A stretch of DNA of 64,000 nt from Larkinella terrae. Its GTDB lineage: Bacteria > Bacteroidota > Bacteroidia > Cytophagales > Spirosomataceae. A program made the position numbers and the translations under genes. The stretch is taken from assembly GCF_009668025.1 (NCBI RefSeq), contig NZ_WJXZ01000014.1, forward strand, positions 1,397,097 to 1,461,096, in the 5' to 3' direction. Shown here one piece after another: positions 35,048-44,385 of the stretch (within the stretch, counting starts at the first letter, position 1; each line of letters begins with the position of its first letter). The notes below the pieces were generated by a model, which worked only from the letters and a program-made list of their open reading frames with translations, did no database searches and was not told the origin of the DNA.

Positions 35048-35914
35048 ATGAAAAATATCCTTGTCCCCACTGATTTTACCGGCACATCCGACCTGGCGCT
35101 TGCCTGGGCGAAATTTCTGGCCAAACAATATATCCAGGACGGATTGGAAACGACGCTGGTGCTGACCCACGTTACCCAACCGTTTATCCCCGACACGACC
35201 CTGCCAACGGGCGAGGTAGGCGCAGGCATCATGGCGGCTCAGGAACTGGAAGATGTCGGCGATCTGAATTTGCAGGAACTGGCCGAACAGCTTCAGAAAG
35301 AGGGATTTCAGACCCGGATTGAAACCCGTTTCGGCGCCATCGACGATGAAATTGTGGAAGTGGCTGACGAGGTAAAACCGGATCTAATTGTAATGGGACG
35401 CAGCCACGTTGACACGTTTTTTGATTGGCTGGCAGGAAGCTCGGCCGCCGATGTGGCGATGACCGCCCACTGCCCGGTTTTGGTGGTTCCGACGCTCGAT
35501 CACGGGAGAAGCCACCCGGTTCGGCTCGCGACAGTCGCTTATGCCACTCAACTGGAATTTGACGAAAACCACATTCTGCGACCGGTTATACAACTGGCCC
35601 GGGCGTTTCAGTCGACGCTGCGGCTGGTTAAAATCAAGGCAGTAAATCAGCCGAATGTGTACGACGATCGCCAGTATCTCGATCAGATCGAAACGGAATT
35701 TGGTCGCGACCGGTTTGTGGAGGATACCGTCAACGCCGATAACGTAACGGAAGGACTCTCGAAATACATTGCCGCTCATCAAGTCGACTTGCTGGTGATG
35801 GCGACCCGGAAGCGCGACTTCCTGAGCCGACTACTCAATCCCAGCCTTACCAAACGCATGGTCTTGAATTCGGACGTGCCGGTTTTGGTGTATCACGCCG
35901 AAGAGAATTACTGA
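35048..35914 (+). CDS. Tandem universal stress protein
   Basis: A 288-residue protein with two Usp folds: residues 1-140 and about 150-288. The first has MKNILVPTDFTGTSDLALAWA and DLIVMGRSHVDTFFDWLAGSSAADVA, the second VDLLVMATRKRDFLSRLLNPSLTKRMV. The nucleotide-binding GxxG(S/T) pattern is weak in both halves, so ATP binding is uncertain. It sits 19 bp upstream of corA, on the same strand. Confidence 0.9.
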   Translation: MKNILVPTDFTGTSDLALAWAKFLAKQYIQDGLETTLVLTHVTQPFIPDTTLPTGEVGAGIMAAQELEDVGDLNLQELAEQLQKEGFQTRIETRFGAIDDEIVEVADEVKPDLIVMGRSHVDTFFDWLAGSSAADVAMTAHCPVLVVPTLDHGRSHPVRLATVAYATQLEFDENHILRPVIQLARAFQSTLRLVKIKAVNQPNVYDDRQYLDQIETEFGRDRFVEDTVNADNVTEGLSKYIAAHQVDLLVMATRKRDFLSRLLNPSLTKRMVLNSDVPVLVYHAEENY

Positions 35915-35933
35915 CGGACTCGCAGCTACGTTG

Positions 35934-37013
35934 ATGGGCAGACGTCGGTATAAACATTCTGAAAAAAAGGTAGGCGCTTCACCGGGCACCCTGATTTACG
36001 TTGGGCAGGAGATTGACCACAAAACCAATATCCGCCGGATTGAATACAGCGAAGCCAGTTATACCGTGGAAACTGTAAAACGGCTGGCAACCTGCGCCAA
36101 ACCGCCCGAAACCGCACCGACGGTTTCGTGGCTGGATGTCGATGGCATTCACGAGCCCTCCGTTGTCGAACGCATCGGGCAGCAGTTCCACCTCCATCCG
36201 CTGCTGCTCGAAGACGTCATGAATTCCCAGCAAAAACCGAAAGTGGAAGAATACGACGGTGCGTATTTATTCGCTACGATGAAAATGCTGCATTTCAACG
36301 TGAAAACGCAGGAATTGGAAAGTGAGCACCTGAGTTTTGTGATGGGGAAAAATTACCTGGTTTCATTTCAGGAAGAACGCAAATCGGATATTTTCCAGCC
36401 GGTACTCGACCGCATTCAGGCGTCGGCCGGTAAAACGCGTCGCAACGGTTCCGATTACCTGCTTTATGCCCTGATGGACCTGGTTGTCGACCATTATTTT
36501 GTCGTGCTGGACAACATCGGCGAGAAGCTCGAAATTCTGGAGAATAGTATCATCGAGCAGGTGGCCGGTCAGCAAACGCTCACCCGGATGTATACGCTGA
36601 AAAGGGAGTTGACCCTGATGCGGAAGCTGGTCTGGCCGGTTCGTGAAATGATCAATCGCATGGTGCTGGAAGAGAGTGATTTAATTAAGCCGACCACCAT
36701 GCCATTCCTCCGTGACCTCTACGATCACGTGGTTCAGGTGCTGGACAGCATCGATTCGTACCGGGAACTGGCCACCAGTTTGCTTGACGTGTACCTGTCG
36801 ACGCTCAGCAACCGCATGAACTCGGTGATGAAAACACTGACAATTTTTTCCGCTATTTTTATGCCGTTAACGTTCATCGTGGGCGTCTACGGAATGAATT
36901 TTGACAACATGCCGGAGCTGCACACCCATAACGGTTATTACGTTGTTTGGGGCATTATGGCGGTTTCGACGGTTTTAATGATCCTTTACTTCCGCCGAAG
37001 ACGGTGGTTTTAA
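35934..37013 (+). CDS. corA: Magnesium/cobalt transporter CorA
   Basis: A 359-residue CorA-type channel. A large cytoplasmic N-terminal domain ends in a long stalk helix, then two membrane helices carry the signature YGMNFDNMPE between them. TLSNRMNSVMKTLTIFSAIF is the start of the pore helix. It imports Mg2+ (and can pass Co2+ or Ni2+) down the membrane potential. I use the ATG at 35934, directly after an in-frame TTG. Confidence 0.95.
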   Translation: MGRRRYKHSEKKVGASPGTLIYVGQEIDHKTNIRRIEYSEASYTVETVKRLATCAKPPETAPTVSWLDVDGIHEPSVVERIGQQFHLHPLLLEDVMNSQQKPKVEEYDGAYLFATMKMLHFNVKTQELESEHLSFVMGKNYLVSFQEERKSDIFQPVLDRIQASAGKTRRNGSDYLLYALMDLVVDHYFVVLDNIGEKLEILENSIIEQVAGQQTLTRMYTLKRELTLMRKLVWPVREMINRMVLEESDLIKPTTMPFLRDLYDHVVQVLDSIDSYRELATSLLDVYLSTLSNRMNSVMKTLTIFSAIFMPLTFIVGVYGMNFDNMPELHTHNGYYVVWGIMAVSTVLMILYFRRRRWF

Positions 37014-37028
37014 GTCCGTTTACGGTTT

Positions 37029-39527
37029 ATGACAATCCAGGAATTTGATATCAATACGTCTGACGTTTATCCGGTAACCGATAGCCGTCAGATTCTGTCA
37101 CCGACCCGGAATGGGGCGGCAGATGCGGTTTTTTTTGCCATTCAGGGGGAACACCACGATGGTCACCGGTTTATTTCGGAATTATACGCCAAAAACGTTC
37201 GTCAGTTTGTGGTCGAAACTGCAGCGCTGACGCCCGACTTGCGGCATGAACTGGCTCAATTGACCGATGCGCACATCTGGGAGGTGGGCAGCAGTTTGAA
37301 AACCTTGCAGGAATTAGCCGCCCGGCACCGCGGCCAGTTCGACATTCCGGTGGTGGGAATTACTGGCAGCAACGGTAAAACCATCGTAAAAGAATGGCTG
37401 GCGCAGGTGCTTTCGCCCGACTTTCTGATTCAAAAAAGTCCGAAAAGTTACAATTCCCAACTGGGCGTTCCGCTGTCGGTCTGGCCGCTCAACGAAGAAC
37501 ACACGCTTGGAATTTTTGAAGCCGGAATTTCAAAACCGGATGAAATGCAGGCGCTACAGTCGATCATTCAACCGACGATCGGCATTTTTACCAATATTGG
37601 TTCGGCGCACGACGAAGGGTTTCGGAGCTGCAAACAGAAAGTGGCCGAGAAGCTCCGGTTGTTCCGAAAGTCTGACACGCTGATTTACCGGAAATCCTAC
37701 GCGGAAATTGACGAGGAAATTTACCTGTTGCTGAAAGCTGTCAATCCGACGATTCGCCTGATTGGCTGGTCGACTGAGCCGACGGCGGAGATGCCGATTT
37801 TATTCACGAATCAAACCAGCGGCACAAAAATCAGCTTGCGGTGGGAGGGAAGTGCCTATTCGGTTTGGGTGCCGTTTTCCGATCCGGCGTCGCTCGAAAA
37901 TGCCACGCATGTGTTGCTGGCTTCGCTGGTGTTGGGCGTCACGCGTCCGGCGGTTTTGCAGGAGCGGTTTGCGCGTTTGCGGCCCGTTTCGATGCGGCTG
38001 GAACTGAAAGAGGGCATTCATCGCAACCTGCTCATCGACGATACGTACAACAATGACCTCGCGGGCCTGTCGATTGCGTTGAATTTCCTGAATCAGCAGG
38101 ATTCAAGACGGCAGAAAGTACTGGTTTTGTCGGATTTGCTGGAAACCGGGATGAAGCCGGCTGAGCTTTATCCGGCGATTGCGAGCATGCTGGCGGAGAA
38201 AGAAGTCGGTCAACTGGTGGGCGTTGGCCCGGAAATCAGTCAGTATCAGGCGGTTTTTACGGTTCCCACCCGATTTTATTCGGCCACGGAAGAGCTGTTG
38301 CAGTCGGGGTACCTGAACGACCTGAGCGATTCAGTAATTCTGGTGAAAGGCGCCCGGCGGTTTTCGTTCGAAACGGTGGTGAACCGGTTTGTTCAGAAAT
38401 CAAACCGGACGGTTCTGGAAATCAACCTCGATGCGCTGACTCACAACCTGAATTTTTACCGGAATAAGATCGGCCCCAAAACCAGAATTATGGTGATGGT
38501 GAAGGCGTTTGCGTACGGCAGCGGCAGCGCGGAAGTGGCCAGTTTATTGCAATTCCACCGGGTCGATTACCTGGCCGTGGCCTATGCCGACGAGGGCGTG
38601 GCCTTGCGCCAGAACGGAATCAAACTGCCCATCATGGTCATGAATCCGGCACTTCAATCGTTCCGGCAATTGATTGACTACCAGCTCGAACCGGAAATCT
38701 ACAGTTTCGGGATTCTGGATGAATGGATGCGGTTTCTGAAAACGGAGCCAGATCAGAACGCGAACCGTGAAGCGGTTTTTTCCATACCGCCCATTCACAT
38801 CAAACTCGACACCGGCATGCATCGCCTGGGTTTTTTGCCCGACGAAATTACCCGGCTGGGCGAATTGCTGACATCAAATCCGAATCTGCGGGTCGCGACG
38901 GTTTTCAGCCATCTGGCTGGTTCCGACGAAGCAGAACACACGCCTTTCTCGCACGAGCAATACCGCCAATTTGTCGACGGTGCCGCCCAACTGGAAGCAA
39001 CTCTGGGCTACGCCCCGCTGCGGCATCTGCTGAATTCGGCCGGTATCGTTCGGTTGCCCGAATTTAAACTGGATATGGTTCGGCTCGGAATCGGCCTGTA
39101 CGGCGTGGAGGTCAGTCGGCTGGAACCGCAACAGGTGCAGACTGTTGGAACCTTAAAAACCGTAATTAGTCAGATTAAGGCACTCAAAGCGGGCGAAACC
39201 GTCGGCTACAGCCGCCGGGGAGTGCTGACCCAGGACGCGCGCATCGCGACCCTGGCCATCGGTTACGCCGACGGGTACGACCGCCGGTTGGGGAATGGCG
39301 TCGGGCAGGTTTGGGTTAACGGTGTTTTATGCCCCACCGTGGGCAGCATCTGCATGGACATGACCATGATCGACATCACGAACGCGCAGGCTGAGGAAGG
39401 CGATGAAGCAATCCTGTTCGGTCAGCCCGTTTCGCTGACCGATCTGGCCGACCGGATTGGCACCATTCCGTACGAAATTCTGACGGGCGTCAGCGAGCGG
39501 GTAAAGCGGGTTTTTTACCGGGAATAA
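37029..39527 (+). CDS. murF-alr: Bifunctional MurF ligase / alanine racemase
   Basis: An 832-residue fusion. The MurF half (about 1-450) has the P-loop GITGSNGKT at 111-119 and DDTYNNDLAG. It would add D-Ala-D-Ala to the UDP-MurNAc tripeptide. The racemase half (about 455-832) has the PLP lysine K492 in VMVKAFAYGSGS, plus HIKLDTGMHRLGF, FSHLAGSDE and the C-terminal GYADGYDRR and SICMDMTMID blocks. Thus one chain makes D-Ala and uses its dimer product. This fusion is well known in Bacteroidota. The gene may be read with corA, 15 bp upstream. Confidence 0.96.
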   Translation: MTIQEFDINTSDVYPVTDSRQILSPTRNGAADAVFFAIQGEHHDGHRFISELYAKNVRQFVVETAALTPDLRHELAQLTDAHIWEVGSSLKTLQELAARHRGQFDIPVVGITGSNGKTIVKEWLAQVLSPDFLIQKSPKSYNSQLGVPLSVWPLNEEHTLGIFEAGISKPDEMQALQSIIQPTIGIFTNIGSAHDEGFRSCKQKVAEKLRLFRKSDTLIYRKSYAEIDEEIYLLLKAVNPTIRLIGWSTEPTAEMPILFTNQTSGTKISLRWEGSAYSVWVPFSDPASLENATHVLLASLVLGVTRPAVLQERFARLRPVSMRLELKEGIHRNLLIDDTYNNDLAGLSIALNFLNQQDSRRQKVLVLSDLLETGMKPAELYPAIASMLAEKEVGQLVGVGPEISQYQAVFTVPTRFYSATEELLQSGYLNDLSDSVILVKGARRFSFETVVNRFVQKSNRTVLEINLDALTHNLNFYRNKIGPKTRIMVMVKAFAYGSGSAEVASLLQFHRVDYLAVAYADEGVALRQNGIKLPIMVMNPALQSFRQLIDYQLEPEIYSFGILDEWMRFLKTEPDQNANREAVFSIPPIHIKLDTGMHRLGFLPDEITRLGELLTSNPNLRVATVFSHLAGSDEAEHTPFSHEQYRQFVDGAAQLEATLGYAPLRHLLNSAGIVRLPEFKLDMVRLGIGLYGVEVSRLEPQQVQTVGTLKTVISQIKALKAGETVGYSRRGVLTQDARIATLAIGYADGYDRRLGNGVGQVWVNGVLCPTVGSICMDMTMIDITNAQAEEGDEAILFGQPVSLTDLADRIGTIPYEILTGVSERVKRVFYRE

Positions 39528-39534
39528 ATAAAAA

Positions 39535-39562
39535 AGCCCGCCAGCCGGAATCCGACTGACGG
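39535..39562 (-). terminator. Terminator for the minus-strand coiled-coil operon
   Basis: GCCCGCCAG and CTGACGGGC pair with one internal mismatch. Read on the minus strand the stem is followed by TTTTTTATTT, so it mainly serves the genes at 39737-41679. It also lies 8 bp past the murF-alr stop. Confidence 0.75.
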
Positions 39563-39650
39563 GCCTCATCTGTCCCCACAAACCGCTCTCACAGGGTTCT
39601 TTACAGTTGGCAAACTAACGATGGCTTGACAACTTTTCTTTTAGATTAGG

Positions 39651-39715
39651 GAAGTGAGACAAGAGAATAGAGACTAACATAAAAACCGTTATTGATTGTC
39701 TTTACTCTCTTGTCT
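39651..39715. repeat. Inverted repeat of the GAGACAAGAG family
   Basis: AGACAAGAGAATAGAGAC (39657-39674) pairs with 39698-39715 with two mismatches. The left flank GAAGTGAGACAAGAGAATA is repeated nearly letter for letter at 52332-52350. Confidence 0.8.
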
Positions 39716-39736
39716 AGCTTCTTTTCTCTCTAAAAA

Positions 39737-40447
39737 CTATTTCGGTAACTTGGCTCTGGCAGCTTCCAGGGCCTGTTTTTTCGTTTCTAACTCTTTTGCC
39801 GAACTGGCCAGGTCATTCTTATTGGTTTCCGTGTCGCGGGTCAACTGCTCCAGTTCCCGGCTATTTTCGTCCATTTTTTTGACCAGATTGTCTTTCTCCT
39901 TTTTATTCCGCTCGAGATCGCGGACCAGCTTTTCGCTCTGTTTTGTTAGCTTATCCTGCTTTTTCTGTGCTTCGTTGAAGGTATCATCCGCCAGTTTGAT
40001 GTCGTAATTGAGTCGGGTGCGTTCCGCAAAATCCTTCAGCAACGTTTCAACCTGGGAATACATCGCGTCGCCGGGTTTGGCGTAATCAGCGTTTCCCTTG
40101 TCAACGGCAACAAAAATGGTTGCTTTGCTTTTGTCCGTGCTAACCTTGCTGGCCACATTCAGCGGTTCGTTCGAAAGCGCGGGAATGTTGGCAGCCGGAA
40201 CCTTATAAACTCCGTTGCGGCCTGTGGTTACCTTGCCGTACGACTTCATCTGCATTTCCCATTCTTTTTCGACAAACTTCCCGTCAATCGGTAGATTGAG
40301 GGAAAGTCCCATCAGCGAAATCTGATCCACTTTTTCAGTTGCCGAGCTGACGGTTTGCGCCAGAACGGGCTGGGTAGCGAACGGGATGCCCAGCAGCGCC
40401 GAGCAAAACAATACGTGTAAGAACGATTTAAACAACTGTGTTTTCAT
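39737..40447 (-). CDS. Exported coiled-coil protein of unknown function
   Basis: A 236-residue protein with a signal peptide (LFKSFLHVLFCSALLGIPFATQPVLA), a beta-rich middle (about 40-130, NLPIDGKFVEKEWEMQMKSYG) and a long heptad-type helix from about 140 to the end (QEKVRDLERNKKEKDN-like, rich in Lys and Glu). I do not recognise a named family. It is probably periplasmic. Its ATG overlaps the stop of the upstream methyltransferase gene (ATGA), so the two are translationally coupled, yet no functional link is obvious. Confidence 0.8.
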   Translation of the reverse strand: MKTQLFKSFLHVLFCSALLGIPFATQPVLAQTVSSATEKVDQISLMGLSLNLPIDGKFVEKEWEMQMKSYGKVTTGRNGVYKVPAANIPALSNEPLNVASKVSTDKSKATIFVAVDKGNADYAKPGDAMYSQVETLLKDFAERTRLNYDIKLADDTFNEAQKKQDKLTKQSEKLVRDLERNKKEKDNLVKKMDENSRELEQLTRDTETNKNDLASSAKELETKKQALEAARAKLPK

Positions 40448-41679
40448 TGTAGTAACGATGGATGAATTGGTTTTCGTGTAATTAATATTCGTTTCTTGCC
40501 ATCAACGAGAGTGGTTGCAAACAGATACAAGTCGCCACCGGCGGCTAAACTAAGCTTTTTCCGCAGAGTGTCAGCGGTTTCCGGAAAATTCCGGACGCTC
40601 AGGTTCGCTTTCTTTTCCGGACAAAAAATATGAACTTCTTTTCGGTCCGGTTTGCAATCTTCCAGCATTTCGAACGATCTTCCCGGAAAATCCGGCAACC
40701 ATTCTTCGCTGGTGTACAAATGGCTGTTGGGCGCTATTTTGTGTAAACCAAACCGCTCGGCCACACTCCGAAAGGCACCTGCTTTCAATATAGACGCGTT
40801 GGGTTCGTATAAGTAACGCATCGGATTGCTGAATTGGACATGAGCGGTTTTTTCTTCGTTTCGGCGGAAATTAAACGTTTCGTCCGGTCCGGTGGAGCGA
40901 AGGTTGACGGCGGTTACTTCAATCAACGGCTCGCGCTGCGCCCACAGAACAAACAGAACTTCCTTGCATTCATTATCGACCGACACCACGTGAATGGCGG
41001 CCACGTCCGGCACCTGCTGCATCACCGTTTCAACGTCGATCATGGGGGACGTCTTGACCAGCACCGAAACCGCTTTGTTCCGAAAACCGGTCGAATTGCC
41101 CGGCTTGTACCAATCCAGAATATTGGGTTCGCAATCTTCCAGCCGGACCACCTTGCCGCCCCGCTGATCGCGTCGGGCCGGATCGAGGTAAATCCAGTCG
41201 GCTTTCTCCGAAAAACCGCTCAGAAACTGCCGTGCATCGGTGGACGGATAAAAATCAATGTTTGTTCCGCCCAGTTTGGGCAGATTATAAGCCGTCAGTT
41301 CGGCCAGTTCGGTTTGCTGTTCAACATAGATCACCCGTTTCGCCTGTTTCGAAAACGCCAGCGAATCGACTCCCATTCCACCGGTCAGATCGATCAGTAA
41401 CGAAACCGCATCCCGGTTTTGAGCAATCAGGGATGCCTTGTAAGCGGCTGTTCGCTCCGAAGACGCCTGCTCGACCGAAAGGGCGGGTGGAAACACCAGC
41501 TCCGGGTTCGCGTACCAGTCGGGAAGTTTCGTTCGGGCCTTCTGACGCGCCACCAGTTGAGCAGCTACAACTTTCAACCGCAGGTTATCGAGCTCCGATT
41601 GGCGTAATAATAGCGTATGTGGATCATCGTTCAGGTGATTCTGAATAAAATCTTGTTCAATTTTGCTTAAAAATGTCAT
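40444..41679 (-). CDS. THUMP-like class I SAM methyltransferase
   Basis: A 411-residue protein. After a helical N terminus there is a Rossmann-type SAM-binding core with LIDLTGGMGVDSLAFSK (motif I) and IYLDPARRDQRGGKV, the DPAR motif seen in this uncharacterised family. A C-terminal THUMP-like domain (about 320-411) completes it. RNA is the likely substrate given the THUMP-like part, but none is proven. The start ATG at 41679 lies 162 bp from the divergent SulP gene, and the phased repeats at 41710-41753 lie between them. Confidence 0.85.
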   Translation of the reverse strand: MTFLSKIEQDFIQNHLNDDPHTLLLRQSELDNLRLKVVAAQLVARQKARTKLPDWYANPELVFPPALSVEQASSERTAAYKASLIAQNRDAVSLLIDLTGGMGVDSLAFSKQAKRVIYVEQQTELAELTAYNLPKLGGTNIDFYPSTDARQFLSGFSEKADWIYLDPARRDQRGGKVVRLEDCEPNILDWYKPGNSTGFRNKAVSVLVKTSPMIDVETVMQQVPDVAAIHVVSVDNECKEVLFVLWAQREPLIEVTAVNLRSTGPDETFNFRRNEEKTAHVQFSNPMRYLYEPNASILKAGAFRSVAERFGLHKIAPNSHLYTSEEWLPDFPGRSFEMLEDCKPDRKEVHIFCPEKKANLSVRNFPETADTLRKKLSLAAGGDLYLFATTLVDGKKRILITRKPIHPSLLQ

Positions 41680-41709
41680 TAAAACGAGAAAAGATTGTAT
41701 TTTTGGAAA

Positions 41710-41753
41710 GATTAAAGAACGATTAAAGAATGATTAAAAAGCGATTAAAATTT
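41710..41753. promoter_or_regulatory. Four GATTAAA repeats at exact 11-bp spacing
   Basis: GATTAAA begins at 41710, 41721, 41732 and 41743, giving a period of 11 bp, one helical turn. They occupy the gap between the divergent methyltransferase and SulP genes, about 90-130 bp before the SulP ATG. A TATTTTTG box (41698-41705) touches the cluster. The phasing suggests a cooperative regulator site or an intrinsic bend. Confidence 0.55.
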
Positions 41754-41841
41754 TTTATCAATTTTGTAGTTATCAAACAGTTTGTATTGACTTTTGAACA
41801 CAAAACCGACACGTAACCTTTCATTATAATTGAAAATAGTC

Positions 41842-43458
41842 ATGAAAATCTTTAGCCCCCTAAAGACCTTATCGAATTATTCGTCTTCGACCTTTCGATC
41901 CGACTTACCGGCGGGATTGTCGGTTTTTCTGGTCGCCTTACCTTTGTGTCTGGGCATTGCGCTGGCGTCGGGGGCTCCCTTGTTTTCGGGTTTGGTGGCT
42001 GGCATGATCGGCGGTCTGATCATTGGATTGTTGTCTGGTTCTGACGTCAGCGTCAGTGGCCCCGCAGCGGGCCTGGCGGTTATCGTGGCCGACAGCATCT
42101 CCAATCTGGGTGAATTTAATGTTTTCCTGACCGCCGTAGTCATTGCCGGGATTATTCAACTGGGTCTGGGTTTTCTGAAAGCCGGGAAATTCAGCGGTTA
42201 TTTTCCGGACAGCGTCATTCGCGGGCTGCTGGTCGCCATTGGTCTGGTGATTATTCTGAAACAGATTCCCCACGCGCTGGGCCGGGATAATGATTACGAA
42301 GGCGAATTTGAATTTAGCCAGTTGGCAGACGGCGAAAATACTATTTCTGAAATTTATCGCGCCATTGTGACCGCCAGCACCGGGGCCGTTATCATCAGTA
42401 TTGCTTCGTTCCTATTGCTGTATTTCTGGGATAAAGCGGCCAAAAAAGGCGTCGGTTTTTTCAAAAACTTTCCCGGCGCGCTGGCGGTGGTGATTTTAGG
42501 TATTGGTTTGAACGAGCTTTTTAAAAATTCCATGCCTGAGTGGTATATGGGTACGTCGGCGCACCAGCACATGGTGCAAATTCCCAAAATAGAGGCCGGA
42601 AAAAGTATCTTTTCGATTTTCTATTTTCCGGATTTTACGGCCCTGTCCAATCCCAAAGTCTACATCACGGCATTTACGATTGCGGTTGTCGCGAGTCTGG
42701 AAACCCTTCTGAATCTGGAAGCCGCCGACAAACTGGACCCGCAAAAACGGGTTTCATCGCCGGATCAGGAACTGGTCGCGCAGGGTATTGGCAACCTGAT
42801 TTCGGGCATGATCGGCGGATTGCCCCTCACGTCCGTTATTGTCCGCACCTCGGCGAATGTGTACGGCGGCAGCAAAACCCGGGTTTCGAGCATCGTTCAC
42901 GGCTTGTTTTTGACGATAGCGGTTTTTCTGGGCGCGCCATTGCTTAACCTCATTCCGCTGGCTTGTCTGGCCGCACTGCTGATTACTGTCGGCTACAAAC
43001 TGGCTAATCCGCAAACGTTCAAAAAAACCTATCGGGAAGGCTTCAATCAGTTTATTCCGTTCATTGTCACTGTCATCGGAATTGTCTTCACGGATTTGCT
43101 GATCGGCATCGGCATTGGTTTGGTGGTGGGTATTCTGTTTGTGCTCTACACGAATTTTCAGTCAACGTTTCGGGTGGTTCGGGACGGCAATAAAGTCCTG
43201 ATCAAATTGCAGAAAGACCTTTATTTCCTGATTAAACCGCAGTTGAAACAAACCCTGCGCGAATTGCAACCGGGCGATCAGGTGCTGGTGGACGGGACGC
43301 ATGCGGGTTTCATCGACCACGATATTTTCAATATTCTGCGGGATTTTGAAGAAACGGCCAAAACCCAGAATATTAAATACGAATTGAAAAATATTTCCTC
43401 CAACAAACGCAGTTTACGGACACATGCACGCACACGAGAAGTTACTATTAGCGAATAA
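41842..43458 (+). CDS. SulP-family anion transporter (bicarbonate candidate)
   Basis: A 538-residue SLC26/SulP transporter. The N-terminal core (SDLPAGLSVFLVALPLCLGIALASGAPLF, then GLIIGLLSGSDVSVSGPAAGLAV) is typical, with about 12-14 helices. A reduced STAS domain lies at the C terminus (about 455-538, GDQVLVDGTHAGFIDHDIFN). The downstream gene is a beta carbonic anhydrase that overlaps it by 35 bp. That pairing makes HCO3- the best substrate guess, with sulfate as the alternative. I use the ATG at 41842; a TTG lies 4 codons earlier. Confidence 0.92.
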   Translation: MKIFSPLKTLSNYSSSTFRSDLPAGLSVFLVALPLCLGIALASGAPLFSGLVAGMIGGLIIGLLSGSDVSVSGPAAGLAVIVADSISNLGEFNVFLTAVVIAGIIQLGLGFLKAGKFSGYFPDSVIRGLLVAIGLVIILKQIPHALGRDNDYEGEFEFSQLADGENTISEIYRAIVTASTGAVIISIASFLLLYFWDKAAKKGVGFFKNFPGALAVVILGIGLNELFKNSMPEWYMGTSAHQHMVQIPKIEAGKSIFSIFYFPDFTALSNPKVYITAFTIAVVASLETLLNLEAADKLDPQKRVSSPDQELVAQGIGNLISGMIGGLPLTSVIVRTSANVYGGSKTRVSSIVHGLFLTIAVFLGAPLLNLIPLACLAALLITVGYKLANPQTFKKTYREGFNQFIPFIVTVIGIVFTDLLIGIGIGLVVGILFVLYTNFQSTFRVVRDGNKVLIKLQKDLYFLIKPQLKQTLRELQPGDQVLVDGTHAGFIDHDIFNILRDFEETAKTQNIKYELKNISSNKRSLRTHARTREVTISE

Positions 43459-44107
43459 GGCGTGGGCTTTGGACAAACTGGAACTCGATGAGTTCTACTT
43501 TGAAAACCTGGCTGCTGACCAAAAACCGCAGTTTTTGTGGATTGGCTGCTCCGACAGTCGGGTTTCGGCCGAGGAAATTACGGGGACGCTGCCCGGCGAA
43601 ATGTTTGTTCACCGGAACATTGCCAATCAGGTCATTTCGTCGGATTTGAACCTGCTCAGCGTTCTGCAATACGCCGTTGAAGTATTGAAAGTCCGGCATG
43701 TCATTGTGTGCGGACATTATGAATGCGGAGGGGTTAAAGCCGCCCTGCTAAGCAAAAGGTACGGTCTGATTGACAACTGGTTGCAGAATATTCAGCTCGT
43801 CAAAGAAAAATATTTCGCTGAGCTGAACGGCATTACGGATGAGAACGCCCGGTTTAACCGGCTGGTCGAATTGAGTACGCAGGAGCAGATTTATAATCTG
43901 GCGCACACGGCGATCATTCAGGATGCCTGGAACCGGAAACAGGATGTCTGGCTCCACGGCTGGGTGTTCGATCTGCACACCGGCCAGTTGAAAGAAATCG
44001 TCAATCTGTCGCCCTCCGATGCCGCCGACGTCCAGTTTGTCCGCCAGCTCAGTTCTGAAGAAAGCCTGACCAATGCGCTGACAACGGATATTCGGCTGTT
44101 GAAGTAA
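43424..44107 (+). CDS. Beta-class carbonic anhydrase
   Basis: A 227-residue beta-CA. Zinc ligands are C42, H98 and C101, with the catalytic dyad D44/R46 (GCSDSR) and CGHYECGG. It interconverts CO2 and bicarbonate in the cytoplasm. Its start lies inside the last 35 bp of the SulP gene in another frame, so translation is probably coupled and the two proteins would be made together. Such SulP-CA pairs supply carboxylases with bicarbonate. Confidence 0.95.
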   Translation: MHAHEKLLLANKAWALDKLELDEFYFENLAADQKPQFLWIGCSDSRVSAEEITGTLPGEMFVHRNIANQVISSDLNLLSVLQYAVEVLKVRHVIVCGHYECGGVKAALLSKRYGLIDNWLQNIQLVKEKYFAELNGITDENARFNRLVELSTQEQIYNLAHTAIIQDAWNRKQDVWLHGWVFDLHTGQLKEIVNLSPSDAADVQFVRQLSSEESLTNALTTDIRLLK

Positions 44108-44129
44108 AGTTATTTATAGGTTAGCTGCT

Positions 44130-44189
44130 CAAAAGGAGGAATATAGAAGGAGTGGGTTGCTGAGCCATCACTTTTATATTCCTCTTTTG
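44130..44189. repeat. Inverted repeat after carbonic anhydrase
   Basis: CAAAAGGAGGAATATA (from 44130) pairs with TATATTCCTCTTTTG (44175-44189) with one bulged base. It lies 22 bp past the stop codon and probably ends the SulP-CA transcript. Confidence 0.7.
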
Positions 44190-44311
44190 CATTTGATTCA
44201 TTTAGCCCAGGAACGGTTTTTTTCCTCCATTCCCGTTCAATTCTTCTCCGTGTTCTGCTTTTAGCTCCAATTCCTGCTGAAGCGGGCAATCGTAACTTGC
44301 CAATTGCGCTG

Positions 44312-44319
44312 TACCTTTG
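44312..44319 (+). promoter_or_regulatory. Candidate Bacteroidota -7 box TACCTTTG
   Basis: TACCTTTG fits the TAnnTTTG consensus of the Bacteroidota primary sigma factor and is 66 bp before the CDF transporter ATG. I see no good TTTG at -33, so it is only a candidate. Confidence 0.4.
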
Positions 44320-44385
44320 TCAAATAAGTGCCGAACCATCAAAACCGGAGGCTGCGTTTGGCGGTACGTTTACTAAGGAATAAAA

